A stretch of DNA of 61,410 bases from Planctomycetota bacterium (GTDB lineage Bacteria > Planctomycetota > UBA1135 > GCA-002686595). The notes under the pieces are model-generated. The model had not been told where the DNA came from and made no database searches. It saw only the letters and a list, made by a program, of their open reading frames with translations. The translations under genes were made by a program, and so were the position numbers. This document shows positions 50,976 through 58,808 of the stretch, piece by piece. The first letter of the stretch is position 1. Each line of letters begins with the position of its first letter. The stretch is taken from contig JAKLKU010000027.1 of assembly GCA_023150475.1 (NCBI GenBank), forward strand, positions 1 to 61,410, read 5' to 3'.

Positions 50976-53900
50976 ATGCTCAGCGCGCTTCTTGCGGTGG
51001 CGGCGTTGGTGTTCGCGCAGCCCGGGCCCGCCGAGCCCGCGCCCGCCGAGCCCGCGCCTGCCGAGCTCGCGCCCGCCAAGTTCGGGCCGGCCGAGCTCGG
51101 GCCCGTGCAGTTCGGGCGCGCGCGGCTCGCAGCGGAGCTCGCGGCGCGTGGGCTCGCCGCGGAGCTTGCGCGGATCGACGTCACGATCGGAGGCGGCGGC
51201 TCCGGGGACGAGCCGCGCGAGAGCTTCACGATCGAGACGCGCGGCGAGCGCATCGTCATCGCCGCGCCGGACGCGACCGGCGCGATGTACGGCGAGCTCG
51301 AGCTCGCCGAGCGCGTCGCGGAGAACGGCGCGGCGGCGCTGATGGAGCTCGACGTGCGCGCGAAGCCCGATCTCGAGGTCCGCGCGATCAATCCGTTCCT
51401 GACGTTGCCGTGGGATTCGGAGAAGAACGAGCCGATCCACGACGCGGCGGCGCTCGGCGATCCGACGCGCTGGTGGTTCCACGACGAGGACTACTGGACG
51501 ACGCTCTTCGATCTGATGGCGGAGGCGCGGCTGAACCAGCTCGACCTCCACGGCACCTACGACATCGACACGACGCGCTTCCCGAACCTCTACGCGTACT
51601 TCGTCGACAGTCCGTCGTTCCCCGAAGTCGGCATCTCGAAGGAGCTCAAGGCGACGAACCTGGCGCAGCTCGCGCACGTGATCGAGCTAGCCCATGCGCG
51701 CGGCGTCAAGGTCAGCGTGATGAGCTACGAAGCGCAGTTCTACACGCCGCACAACCCGAAGCCCCCGTACGAGTCGAGCGAAGCAAATCTCGCGAAGTAC
51801 ACGCGCGAAGTGGTCGAAGCGATGATCCGCGCGCTGCCGGAGCTCGACGCGATCGGCTTCCGCATCGGCGAGAGCGGCCACGGCGCGGAGTTCTTCAACT
51901 GCTATCTCGAAGCCGTGAAGGCGAGCGGCCGCGACATCCCGCTCTACACGCGCTCGTGGATCACGCGCAAGCAAGTGGTCGTGCCGCTCGCGTGCGCGTC
52001 GAAGGACTTCACCGTCGAGATCAAGTTCAACGGCGAGCAGTGGGGTCCGCACTACCCGATCGCTGGCGGCCGCGTGCCCGGTTGGCATTCGTATTCGTTC
52101 GAGGATTACCTCAGCGACTCGAACGTGAGCTCCGCGGCGCGATTGTGGCCGGGCAACGTCACTGCGAACGGCGAGCGCTGGCCCGACGAGCCGTACAAGA
52201 TCGTCTGGCAAGTCCGCGCCAACGGCACGCACCGCATCTTCCCGTTCTACGAGCCCGATTGGGTGCGCCGCACGGTTGAGTCGATGCCGCTCGGCACCGC
52301 GCGCGGCTTCAGCGTCGAGTGCTTCGACTCCTACTTCCCGCCGACGCCCCGCTACTACCTCGCGGATCCGAAGGACCAGTGGTGCAAGTGGATCCACCAG
52401 CGCGATGCATTGTGGCTGATCCAGTGGGGTCGGCTCGGTTACGACCCGAAGACGCCGGAAAGCGTGTTCGAGCGCGCGATCGAACGCCATCTCGGCCGTG
52501 AGATACGCGCGCTCGCAGCGGCATGGAAGAGCGCGAGCCGCATTGTCCCGACGTTTTTCAGCGCGTACTCGTTCGGGCCGGATCACCGCGACCACGCGCC
52601 GGAGCTCGAATGGGGCGGCGACATCGAGAGCTTCATTCAAACCGAGCCCTTCGACAGCCACGTCTTCCGCTCGGTCAAGGAGACGCTCGCATACGCCGCG
52701 ACCGGTGGCCTCGACGGTCGCCTCGACGCGTGGGACGTGAGCAAGTCACTCGAGCAGCTCGCGCAGAACAGCGAGACAGCGCTATTGCAGAGGAGTTCGC
52801 CAGCCGCCCACGAGATCTTTCATGCGATCGAGCAAGAGCGAGCACTGGCCCGCTACTCGGTCGGCCGGCTCCGCGGAGCACTGAGCGTCGCGGCGTTCGA
52901 GGCGGGCGCGGAGCGCGGCGTGTTGGCGCTCGGCGCGACGGACATGGAGCGCGCATGCGGGGCGTGGGCAGCGCTCTCCGATCCTCGAATTGGCCGATTC
53001 GACTGCCGCTGCACCGGGCCCGACGATTCGCCCCGACTCGAGCACGGGTTCTACCGCCCGTTCCCCGACACCCTGCGCATGCGCACGCGCACCTTCCATT
53101 GGAAGGACTCGCTCGAGCTCATCGAGCGAGAGGCGGAACGCATCGCTGCTCTGGCGGGCGATGTCGTGCCTGCGGGCACTTCGCATTCCCTCCTGCGCAC
53201 GGCGCTCCGCGAACCGAACCCGCGCTGGTCGAGCGATGTTGCGGGCAAGCTGACGTGCTTCCTGCAACCCACCATCGGTGAGTTCCACGTCCGCCGCGCG
53301 TGGTTGCTGCACAAGCCGCTGCCGAGCTCCACGTTCTTCCACAAGGTGCCGATGGCGCTGGATGGAGAGTCGAAGACATTCACCACGTCGCTGCAACGCG
53401 AGCCGGGCGGCCATCTTCTCGCGGCTGAAGTCGAGATCGGGCGGAATGTCGTGCGTGTTCCGTTCGGCGACGACGGACCTCCGTACCTAGTCGTGCCGGC
53501 GCAGAGCGGCCCGACGCCGCAGTACTACTCGAGTCAGGAGGCGCTGACGTACTTGCGGCCCGAGTCGCTCGATCCCGCCAAGCACGGAATGTTGCTCATC
53601 GCGACGCGTGCTTGGGATTTCCACCGTGGGTTCGATGTCGGCCAGCAACGCAAGCTGCTCGACGCCGTCGCGCGCGGGATGAAGCTCGTCGTCCTCCAGC
53701 AGGACTACGCCAGCGGCCGCTACCCGCTCGATTGGTTCCCCAAGCGTCCGAAGATCGAAAGCGCCGCGACCAACGTCTTCGATCCGGCCGGCGCGCTCGG
53801 GCTCGAGAAAGTCGAGACCGACGGCGTGCTCTGGCAACCGATCCGCGCGAGCGACGGTTGGGAGGTCTTCGGCAACGGCGGGATCGCGCGCTGCAAGCTC

Positions 53901-56000
53901 GGCGAGGGCGAGATCTGGCTCTGCCAAGCGCGCTTGATCCAGCGCATGCACATCCCGGGTTGCGCGCGCAACTTGAAGAAGCTGCTGGAGCTCGGCGGTC
54001 GCGAGAAGCCGGTCGTCGTCATCGACGCGGGCTCCGAGGGCAATCGCTTCGCGACCAGCGTCTTCTGCGACTTCATGAACGCGCACGACATCCCGTTCCT
54101 GACGCTCGGCGAAGTGATCGTCGCGGAGCAAGGCATGGACTCGTTCACGCGGGTGCCCGGAGTCGCGTCACTCGAGCGCGTGCTCGAAGGCCGCGGCGGC
54201 GCGATGGTCGCCGACTGGCTCGCTCGGAAGATGCGCGCGGCCTGCGATCGGCCCGTGCCGCCGACGCGCGAAGCCTTCGAGGTCGAGCGCGCACGCCGCA
54301 AGCGCGAGTTCCTGCGCTCGATCGGCCTCGATCCCCTGCCACCGCGCACTCCTCTGAACGCGCGCATCACCGGAACGCTGCAGCGCGACGGCTACCGCAT
54401 CGAGAAGCTCGTCTTCGAGAGCCGGCCGGGAATGCCCGTCACCGCGCACCTCTACGTGCCCGACGGACTCGTCGCGGGCGGCGGCGCGAAGCTCCCGGTG
54501 ATCGTCAACCCGAACGGCCACTGGCAACACAAGAAGAGCGAGCCGACGGTGCAAGCCCGCTTGATCCACCAAGTGAAGCACGGCTACCTCGCGCTCGCCG
54601 TCGACTCGCCCGGTCACAGCTTCGAAGGCGACGCCAAGATCGAGCGGCGCGGCGCGGGCACGCACTTCGATCCGCGGTTGATCGCGGGCTCGACCACCGC
54701 CGACACGATCTTCGTGTGGGATCTGATGCGCGCGCTCGACTACCTCGAGACGCGGCCGGAAGCGGACATGACCCGCGTCGGCATCACCGGCACCTCCGGC
54801 GGCGGCCACGCGACGATGTTCGCGTTCGCGGCGGACGAGCGCTTCGCGTGCGCGGTGCCGTGCTGTTATCCGTCGAGCTTCCTCGACGGCTGGGACAACG
54901 GTTGCGACTGCAATCACGTGCCCGGATACGTTCAGGTCGGTGATCGCGCCGACGTGCTCGGCATCCGCGCGCCCGCGCCGGTGTTCGTGATCGGCGCGAC
55001 CGACGACGACGAGTTCCCTGCGCGCGGCACGCAACGCACCGGCGAGAAGCTCGCGGCGCAATGGAAGCTCTTCGGCGCCGAGGAGCGCGCGTGGTGCCGA
55101 CTCTTCGAAGGCGGCCACGACTCCTCGCAGCCGATGCGCGAGGCGGCGCTCGGCTTCTTCGATCTCCACTTGAAAGGCGTTGGCGACGGCTCGCCGGTGC
55201 CCGAAGCGCCGGCGGAGACCGCAGAGCCCGAGGATCCCGCGCTCGTCTGCCTCGTCGATCCGCCGGCCGAGCAGACGACGATGCGCGACGTCGCGCGCGC
55301 GAACGCAGCGCGCGCGGGTGACGTGAGCTTCGAGGACGTCGTCGCGCTGAACGGCGGTCTTCCCGAGCGCACGCCGGTCGAGCTGCACTTCCTGCCGCCG
55401 ATCCCCGGCGAGTCGGGGCGCGCCGTGACGTTCGAGTCGGAGCCCGGACTTACGATCCCCGGCATCTACTGGGGGCCGGAGCAGCCCAAGGTCGCGATCG
55501 TGCTCGTCAGCGAGCACGGCAAGCACGCCGCGCGCGAGGAGTTCGGCGTCGACGAGCTCGTCGCAGCAGGCTACGGCTGCCTCGCGATCGACGTGCGCGG
55601 ATTCGGCGAGCTTCCAGGCCTCGATCCGAAGCTGATGAGCTACCTCGGCATCGCCGACAGCTTCGCGATGGGTTTCGACGCGGCGCGCGCGGCGCAAGCG
55701 CTGCTGCCGCGCGCAGAGCTCGTCGCGATCTGGGGCAAGGGCCCGTGCGGGTCGCTCGTCGCGCTCTACGGCGGTCTGATCGAACCACGCGCGTTCATCG
55801 CCGGCGAGGACGCGCTCGCGAGTTGGTCCGAGCTCTTCGACGACTCGATCCCGACCTACACGCTCCAACCGCGAGTCGGCTACGGCGCGTCGCTCGAGCG
55901 CTTGCGCGAGCTCGCCGGCGCACGCGTGCTCCTCTGGAAACGGCGCGGCGAGCGCGTCGACGGGCTGGCGACGATCGATGCGCTCGCCGGCTCGCGCTGA
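50976..56000 (+). CDS. giant secreted glycosidase-like / alpha-beta hydrolase fusion
   Basis: Encodes 1674 residues. A signal peptide (1-15) precedes PAEPAPAE-type repeats. Residues about 60-115 resemble the small alpha/beta domain that precedes some glycoside hydrolase barrels. Residues 130-520 look like a TIM barrel (LNQLDLHGTYDIDTTRFPN, VKVSVMSYEAQFYTPH, IGFRIGESGHGAEFF). A mixed helical part and a glutamine-amidotransferase-like segment (MLLIATRAWDFHRGFDVGQQ) come next. Residues about 1110-1400 are an acetyl-xylan-esterase-type alpha/beta hydrolase with nucleophile S1274 in GTSGGG and H1381 in GGHDSS. A second hydrolase-like domain at the end has GKGPCGS where the nucleophile elbow should be, so is probably inactive. 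I infer a secreted polysaccharide deacylase/glycosidase. Family assignment of the barrel is open. Confidence 0.85.
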   Translation: MLSALLAVAALVFAQPGPAEPAPAEPAPAELAPAKFGPAELGPVQFGRARLAAELAARGLAAELARIDVTIGGGGSGDEPRESFTIETRGERIVIAAPDATGAMYGELELAERVAENGAAALMELDVRAKPDLEVRAINPFLTLPWDSEKNEPIHDAAALGDPTRWWFHDEDYWTTLFDLMAEARLNQLDLHGTYDIDTTRFPNLYAYFVDSPSFPEVGISKELKATNLAQLAHVIELAHARGVKVSVMSYEAQFYTPHNPKPPYESSEANLAKYTREVVEAMIRALPELDAIGFRIGESGHGAEFFNCYLEAVKASGRDIPLYTRSWITRKQVVVPLACASKDFTVEIKFNGEQWGPHYPIAGGRVPGWHSYSFEDYLSDSNVSSAARLWPGNVTANGERWPDEPYKIVWQVRANGTHRIFPFYEPDWVRRTVESMPLGTARGFSVECFDSYFPPTPRYYLADPKDQWCKWIHQRDALWLIQWGRLGYDPKTPESVFERAIERHLGREIRALAAAWKSASRIVPTFFSAYSFGPDHRDHAPELEWGGDIESFIQTEPFDSHVFRSVKETLAYAATGGLDGRLDAWDVSKSLEQLAQNSETALLQRSSPAAHEIFHAIEQERALARYSVGRLRGALSVAAFEAGAERGVLALGATDMERACGAWAALSDPRIGRFDCRCTGPDDSPRLEHGFYRPFPDTLRMRTRTFHWKDSLELIEREAERIAALAGDVVPAGTSHSLLRTALREPNPRWSSDVAGKLTCFLQPTIGEFHVRRAWLLHKPLPSSTFFHKVPMALDGESKTFTTSLQREPGGHLLAAEVEIGRNVVRVPFGDDGPPYLVVPAQSGPTPQYYSSQEALTYLRPESLDPAKHGMLLIATRAWDFHRGFDVGQQRKLLDAVARGMKLVVLQQDYASGRYPLDWFPKRPKIESAATNVFDPAGALGLEKVETDGVLWQPIRASDGWEVFGNGGIARCKLGEGEIWLCQARLIQRMHIPGCARNLKKLLELGGREKPVVVIDAGSEGNRFATSVFCDFMNAHDIPFLTLGEVIVAEQGMDSFTRVPGVASLERVLEGRGGAMVADWLARKMRAACDRPVPPTREAFEVERARRKREFLRSIGLDPLPPRTPLNARITGTLQRDGYRIEKLVFESRPGMPVTAHLYVPDGLVAGGGAKLPVIVNPNGHWQHKKSEPTVQARLIHQVKHGYLALAVDSPGHSFEGDAKIERRGAGTHFDPRLIAGSTTADTIFVWDLMRALDYLETRPEADMTRVGITGTSGGGHATMFAFAADERFACAVPCCYPSSFLDGWDNGCDCNHVPGYVQVGDRADVLGIRAPAPVFVIGATDDDEFPARGTQRTGEKLAAQWKLFGAEERAWCRLFEGGHDSSQPMREAALGFFDLHLKGVGDGSPVPEAPAETAEPEDPALVCLVDPPAEQTTMRDVARANAARAGDVSFEDVVALNGGLPERTPVELHFLPPIPGESGRAVTFESEPGLTIPGIYWGPEQPKVAIVLVSEHGKHAAREEFGVDELVAAGYGCLAIDVRGFGELPGLDPKLMSYLGIADSFAMGFDAARAAQALLPRAELVAIWGKGPCGSLVALYGGLIEPRAFIAGEDALASWSELFDDSIPTYTLQPRVGYGASLERLRELAGARVLLWKRRGERVDGLATIDALAGSR

Positions 56001-56007
56001 CGCGCCG

Positions 56008-56535
56008 TCAGCGCACGCGTCGGACGTCGAACACGGCGTCGCCGACGGGCTTGCCTTCCGACATGCCGCTCCAGATCGCCTCGATGTGATCGGCGTCGAC
56101 GAAGCGGATGACGCCCGAGTGCATGTGCATCTCGTCCTTCGACTTCATGTTGGTCGCACGCGAGAACGTGAACTTGACCACGTCCATGTTCGGGTCCGTG
56201 CGCGCGACCATGCTCGGCTGATTCCCCGCGGAGCAGTAGTGCGTCAGCATCAGCTGCTCGCCGTCCATGTGGTACATCGTCACCATCTCGTGCGCGGTGC
56301 CGACGAAGAGCTTCTCCTCGAGCGCCGAGCCCGCCGCCGTGACGTGGTAGGTCACTTCGACCGGGAACGGATCGCCGCCGTGGCGCGCTTGGCCGGTCCA
56401 GCGTCCTTCGAGCGTCTTGAGCCGCGCGAACGCCGCCTGCGCTTGCTCCGGCGGCATGGTCTTGCACGCGCCGGACATCGATTGGCAGGCGCCAACGAGC
56501 ACGAGCGACGACGCGAGAGCGAGAACGAGCTTCAT
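56008..56535 (-). CDS. small DUF1579-like lipoprotein
   Basis: Encodes 175 residues from ATG 56535, with a perfect AGGAGG 6 nt upstream. The lipobox LVGAC predicts a lipid-anchored protein. The mature part starts with a helix (PPEQAQAAFARLKTLEGRW) and continues as a beta-barrel-like set of strands (YHVTAAGSALEEKLFVG, MVTMYHMDGEQLMLTHYC, KDEMHMHSGVIRFVDAD). This is similar to the lipocalin-like DUF1579 proteins. Several Met and His residues cluster in the barrel. The function is unknown. It lies 62 bp downstream of the PQQ-propeller gene on the same strand and is convergent with the giant hydrolase gene at 7 bp. Confidence 0.8.
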   Translation of the reverse strand: MKLVLALASSLVLVGACQSMSGACKTMPPEQAQAAFARLKTLEGRWTGQARHGGDPFPVEVTYHVTAAGSALEEKLFVGTAHEMVTMYHMDGEQLMLTHYCSAGNQPSMVARTDPNMDVVKFTFSRATNMKSKDEMHMHSGVIRFVDADHIEAIWSGMSEGKPVGDAVFDVRRVR

Positions 56536-56597
56536 GGACGACCTCCTGTTGAGGCCGGCCATGCTAGCGAGTCGCGCGCCGCCGGTCGCTCCGTGAG

Positions 56598-58265
56598 CTA
56601 CGGCTGGATCGTGAACGTCAGGCCCGCCGAGAGGCTCGTCGTGAACGGGTCGGCGGGATCGCGCGCCCACCACTGCGAGTGCACGTTCGCGCCCGCGACG
56701 AGGTTCGGATCGGAACCCGCCTGGATCAGCGCGTTGAAGTCGAACTCGTAATTGCCCGAGCAATCGTTCGGCGGCGGGTTGCCGCCGGAGTTCTGCACGT
56801 TGGTGCGCTTGATCGGCGACTTGACGCACAACGTGCCGCCTTGGAACGGCGTATTCGCCGCGCCGGCGGTGCCGTAGAAGAGCAAGCCGTTCTTGTTGTT
56901 GAGCACCGAATGCTCGCGCAGCGTGAACGGTTGGCTCGAGCTCGCGCTCGCCGCGCCCGTGTACGTGATGCCCGGCGTGCAGCCGAGGCTGTTCACCTTC
57001 GCGACGCAGTAGGAGCTCGCCGTCGGCGTGCGGTACGCGCGCACGCCGGCGAGGTCGGCGACGATCAACGTGCCGTCGACGCCGAGCGACGGCCCGCCTT
57101 GGTTCGGGTTCGAGAGGTTGAGCGTGAAGAGGTTGGTCGAGAGGTCCGCGCTGAACGCCCACACTCGCCCGTTGGTCGACGGCGTGTTCGCCCAACCGTT
57201 CGACACGTAGACGACGCCGTTCGCGGCGACGGCGGTCTTCGGGCTCAGGTTGCCGGTGCCGATCGGCGAGAGCACGCCGGCGCTCGAGAGCACGCTGCCG
57301 GTCGTCGGATCGAGCCGCACGAACTCGTTGTTCGCGAGGAACGTGTAGATCGAGCCGTCGGCGCCGATGCCGTGCTCGTGCGACGTCGTCCAACGCACGG
57401 GCGCTTGCCACTTCAACGTCAGCGCGGAGCCCGTGTCGTCGAACGCGAAGAGGAAATCGGTGCTCGGATTGTTCTGCGTGCGCGGGAAGTACACCGTCGC
57501 GCCGTCCGCAGAGAGGAACGGCGTGTTCTGCTCGCTGCCGCCCGGGACGTGCGGGCTCTCGTAGAGGTACGCCCCCGTCGCGAGGTCGATCTTCGTCACC
57601 CACTGCGAGGATCCGAAGAAGCCGTTGTCGACGAACGCCGCCGTGTCGGTGACCGCGACGCCGCAGTTGCCGCTGATCGGCCGCGTGCGGTTGAACGTCC
57701 ACACCGTGGCGCCGGTCGCTGCGTCGAGGCGCACGACCTTGGTGTGATCGGCGAGCAACGGGTCGCCGTTCGGCGCGAAGACGACGCCGTCGTAGGCGAA
57801 GGCCTCGCTGGTCGCCGTCGAGGTCCACAGATGCGCGCCAGTCGCCGCGTCGAAGGCCTCGAGGCCTTTCGGTTTGCCGTTCGAGGCGCGTGACGCGAAC
57901 ACGCGGCCGTGGCTCGCGCCGCCGATCCACGCGATCCAATCGGTCGCGGTGCTTCCGGTGTACGGCACCACCGTGCTCCAGAGGATCGCACCGGTGTCGA
58001 CGTCGTAGCAGACGAGCTTGTCGTTCGCGGCGCCGCCGTTCTGCGGGAACCCGGCTTCGCGGATCGCGAACACACGCTGGCCGAGCGTCACCGGGTGCCA
58101 CGCGATCACCGCGGGATCGAGCGTGTTGCTCCAGAGCAGAGCGGCCGCCGTCGGTCCGTGTTCGTCCGAGCGACCGTTGCGCGCGCCGTTGCCGCCGAGG
58201 TTGGACCAATCGGAAGCGATCGCGGGAGTGACGAGGAGCGAGACGAAGACGGCGTGGCGAAGCAT
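56598..58265 (-). CDS. secreted PQQ-like beta-propeller with planctomycete C-terminal domain
   Basis: Encodes 555 residues from ATG 58265 (AGGATCC 3 nt upstream), with a signal peptide (MLRHAVFVSLLVTPAIAS). Residues 20-420 are PQQ-like repeats (LVCYDVDTGAILWSTVV, LEAFDAATGAHLWTSTA, VVRLDAATGATVWTFN), a propeller fold used both in quinoprotein dehydrogenases and in structural proteins. I see no dehydrogenase active-site signature, so binding or structure is more likely. The last 130 residues are the shared C-terminal domain (YCVAKVNSLGC, GGTLCVKSPIKR, LSAGLTFTIQP). It is probably surface-exposed. Confidence 0.87.
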   Translation of the reverse strand: MLRHAVFVSLLVTPAIASDWSNLGGNGARNGRSDEHGPTAAALLWSNTLDPAVIAWHPVTLGQRVFAIREAGFPQNGGAANDKLVCYDVDTGAILWSTVVPYTGSTATDWIAWIGGASHGRVFASRASNGKPKGLEAFDAATGAHLWTSTATSEAFAYDGVVFAPNGDPLLADHTKVVRLDAATGATVWTFNRTRPISGNCGVAVTDTAAFVDNGFFGSSQWVTKIDLATGAYLYESPHVPGGSEQNTPFLSADGATVYFPRTQNNPSTDFLFAFDDTGSALTLKWQAPVRWTTSHEHGIGADGSIYTFLANNEFVRLDPTTGSVLSSAGVLSPIGTGNLSPKTAVAANGVVYVSNGWANTPSTNGRVWAFSADLSTNLFTLNLSNPNQGGPSLGVDGTLIVADLAGVRAYRTPTASSYCVAKVNSLGCTPGITYTGAASASSSQPFTLREHSVLNNKNGLLFYGTAGAANTPFQGGTLCVKSPIKRTNVQNSGGNPPPNDCSGNYEFDFNALIQAGSDPNLVAGANVHSQWWARDPADPFTTSLSAGLTFTIQP

Positions 58266-58353
58266 GGTGGATCCTGCGGCGTACCGGAGTGGCGAGCTCG
58301 CGCCCGACTCTACTCGCACGCGCCGAATCCGGCGACGTGGCGCCGACGCTCGT

Positions 58354-58794
58354 TCACGGCAAGTCGGAACCGAGTACGTCCTCTGCGTCGCCGGTTCCGT
58401 TGGGCGAGCCGTCCGAACCGTATCTCGCGAAACGCTTCACGCCGGTGGTCGGGTCGGTGACCAGTTGGTACGGGTGCCCCCACGGGTCGTTGCGCGGCGC
58501 GAGCGTCGCGCGCAGCGCCGGCCACGTCGGCGTCGTCGTCAAGAGATCCGCCATCGTCGGCGGAGGATGTCCGTGGGCTGCCGTGAATTGCTTCGCGAGC
58601 GCCGTCAGCAACGCGAGGTCCGAGCGGGCCGTCGTGATCGGCGAACTCGGCGTCGGCGTCGGCGTGCGGGCTGCACGGAGCAGGAAGAGCGAGCCGACAC
58701 CGAGCACGAAGAGCAGCGCGACGCCGGCGACGACCCACGTGTCGAGCCCGAACTCGTCGTCCTCCCCACCCTGCTTCGGCTCCGAGCCGCGCAT
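58354..58794 (-). CDS. GspG-like pseudopilin-related membrane protein lacking a prepilin site
   Basis: Encodes 146 residues from ATG 58794; GTG 58806 is an alternative. A transmembrane helix at about 19-38 (TWVVAGVALLFVLGVGSLFLL) follows a charged N-terminus rich in Gly, Glu and Asp. The C-terminal DPWGHPYQLVTDPTTG and YGSDGSPNGTGDAEDV match the calcium-binding end of type II secretion major pseudopilins (PF08334). The usual prepilin peptidase motif (Gly-Phe-Thr-Leu-x-Glu) is absent, so it cannot be a standard pilin. No other secretion genes are near. It starts 14 bp after the DPP III-like gene, suggesting one transcript. Confidence 0.7.
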   Translation of the reverse strand: MRGSEPKQGGEDDEFGLDTWVVAGVALLFVLGVGSLFLLRAARTPTPTPSSPITTARSDLALLTALAKQFTAAHGHPPPTMADLLTTTPTWPALRATLAPRNDPWGHPYQLVTDPTTGVKRFARYGSDGSPNGTGDAEDVLGSDLP

Positions 58795-58808
58795 GCGTCG
58801 GTCCACGT

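Noticed and set aside
56598..58265. Quinoprotein alcohol dehydrogenase
   Set aside because: PQQ-like repeats are present, but I see no calcium/PQQ active-site residues, disulphide ring or cytochrome domain.
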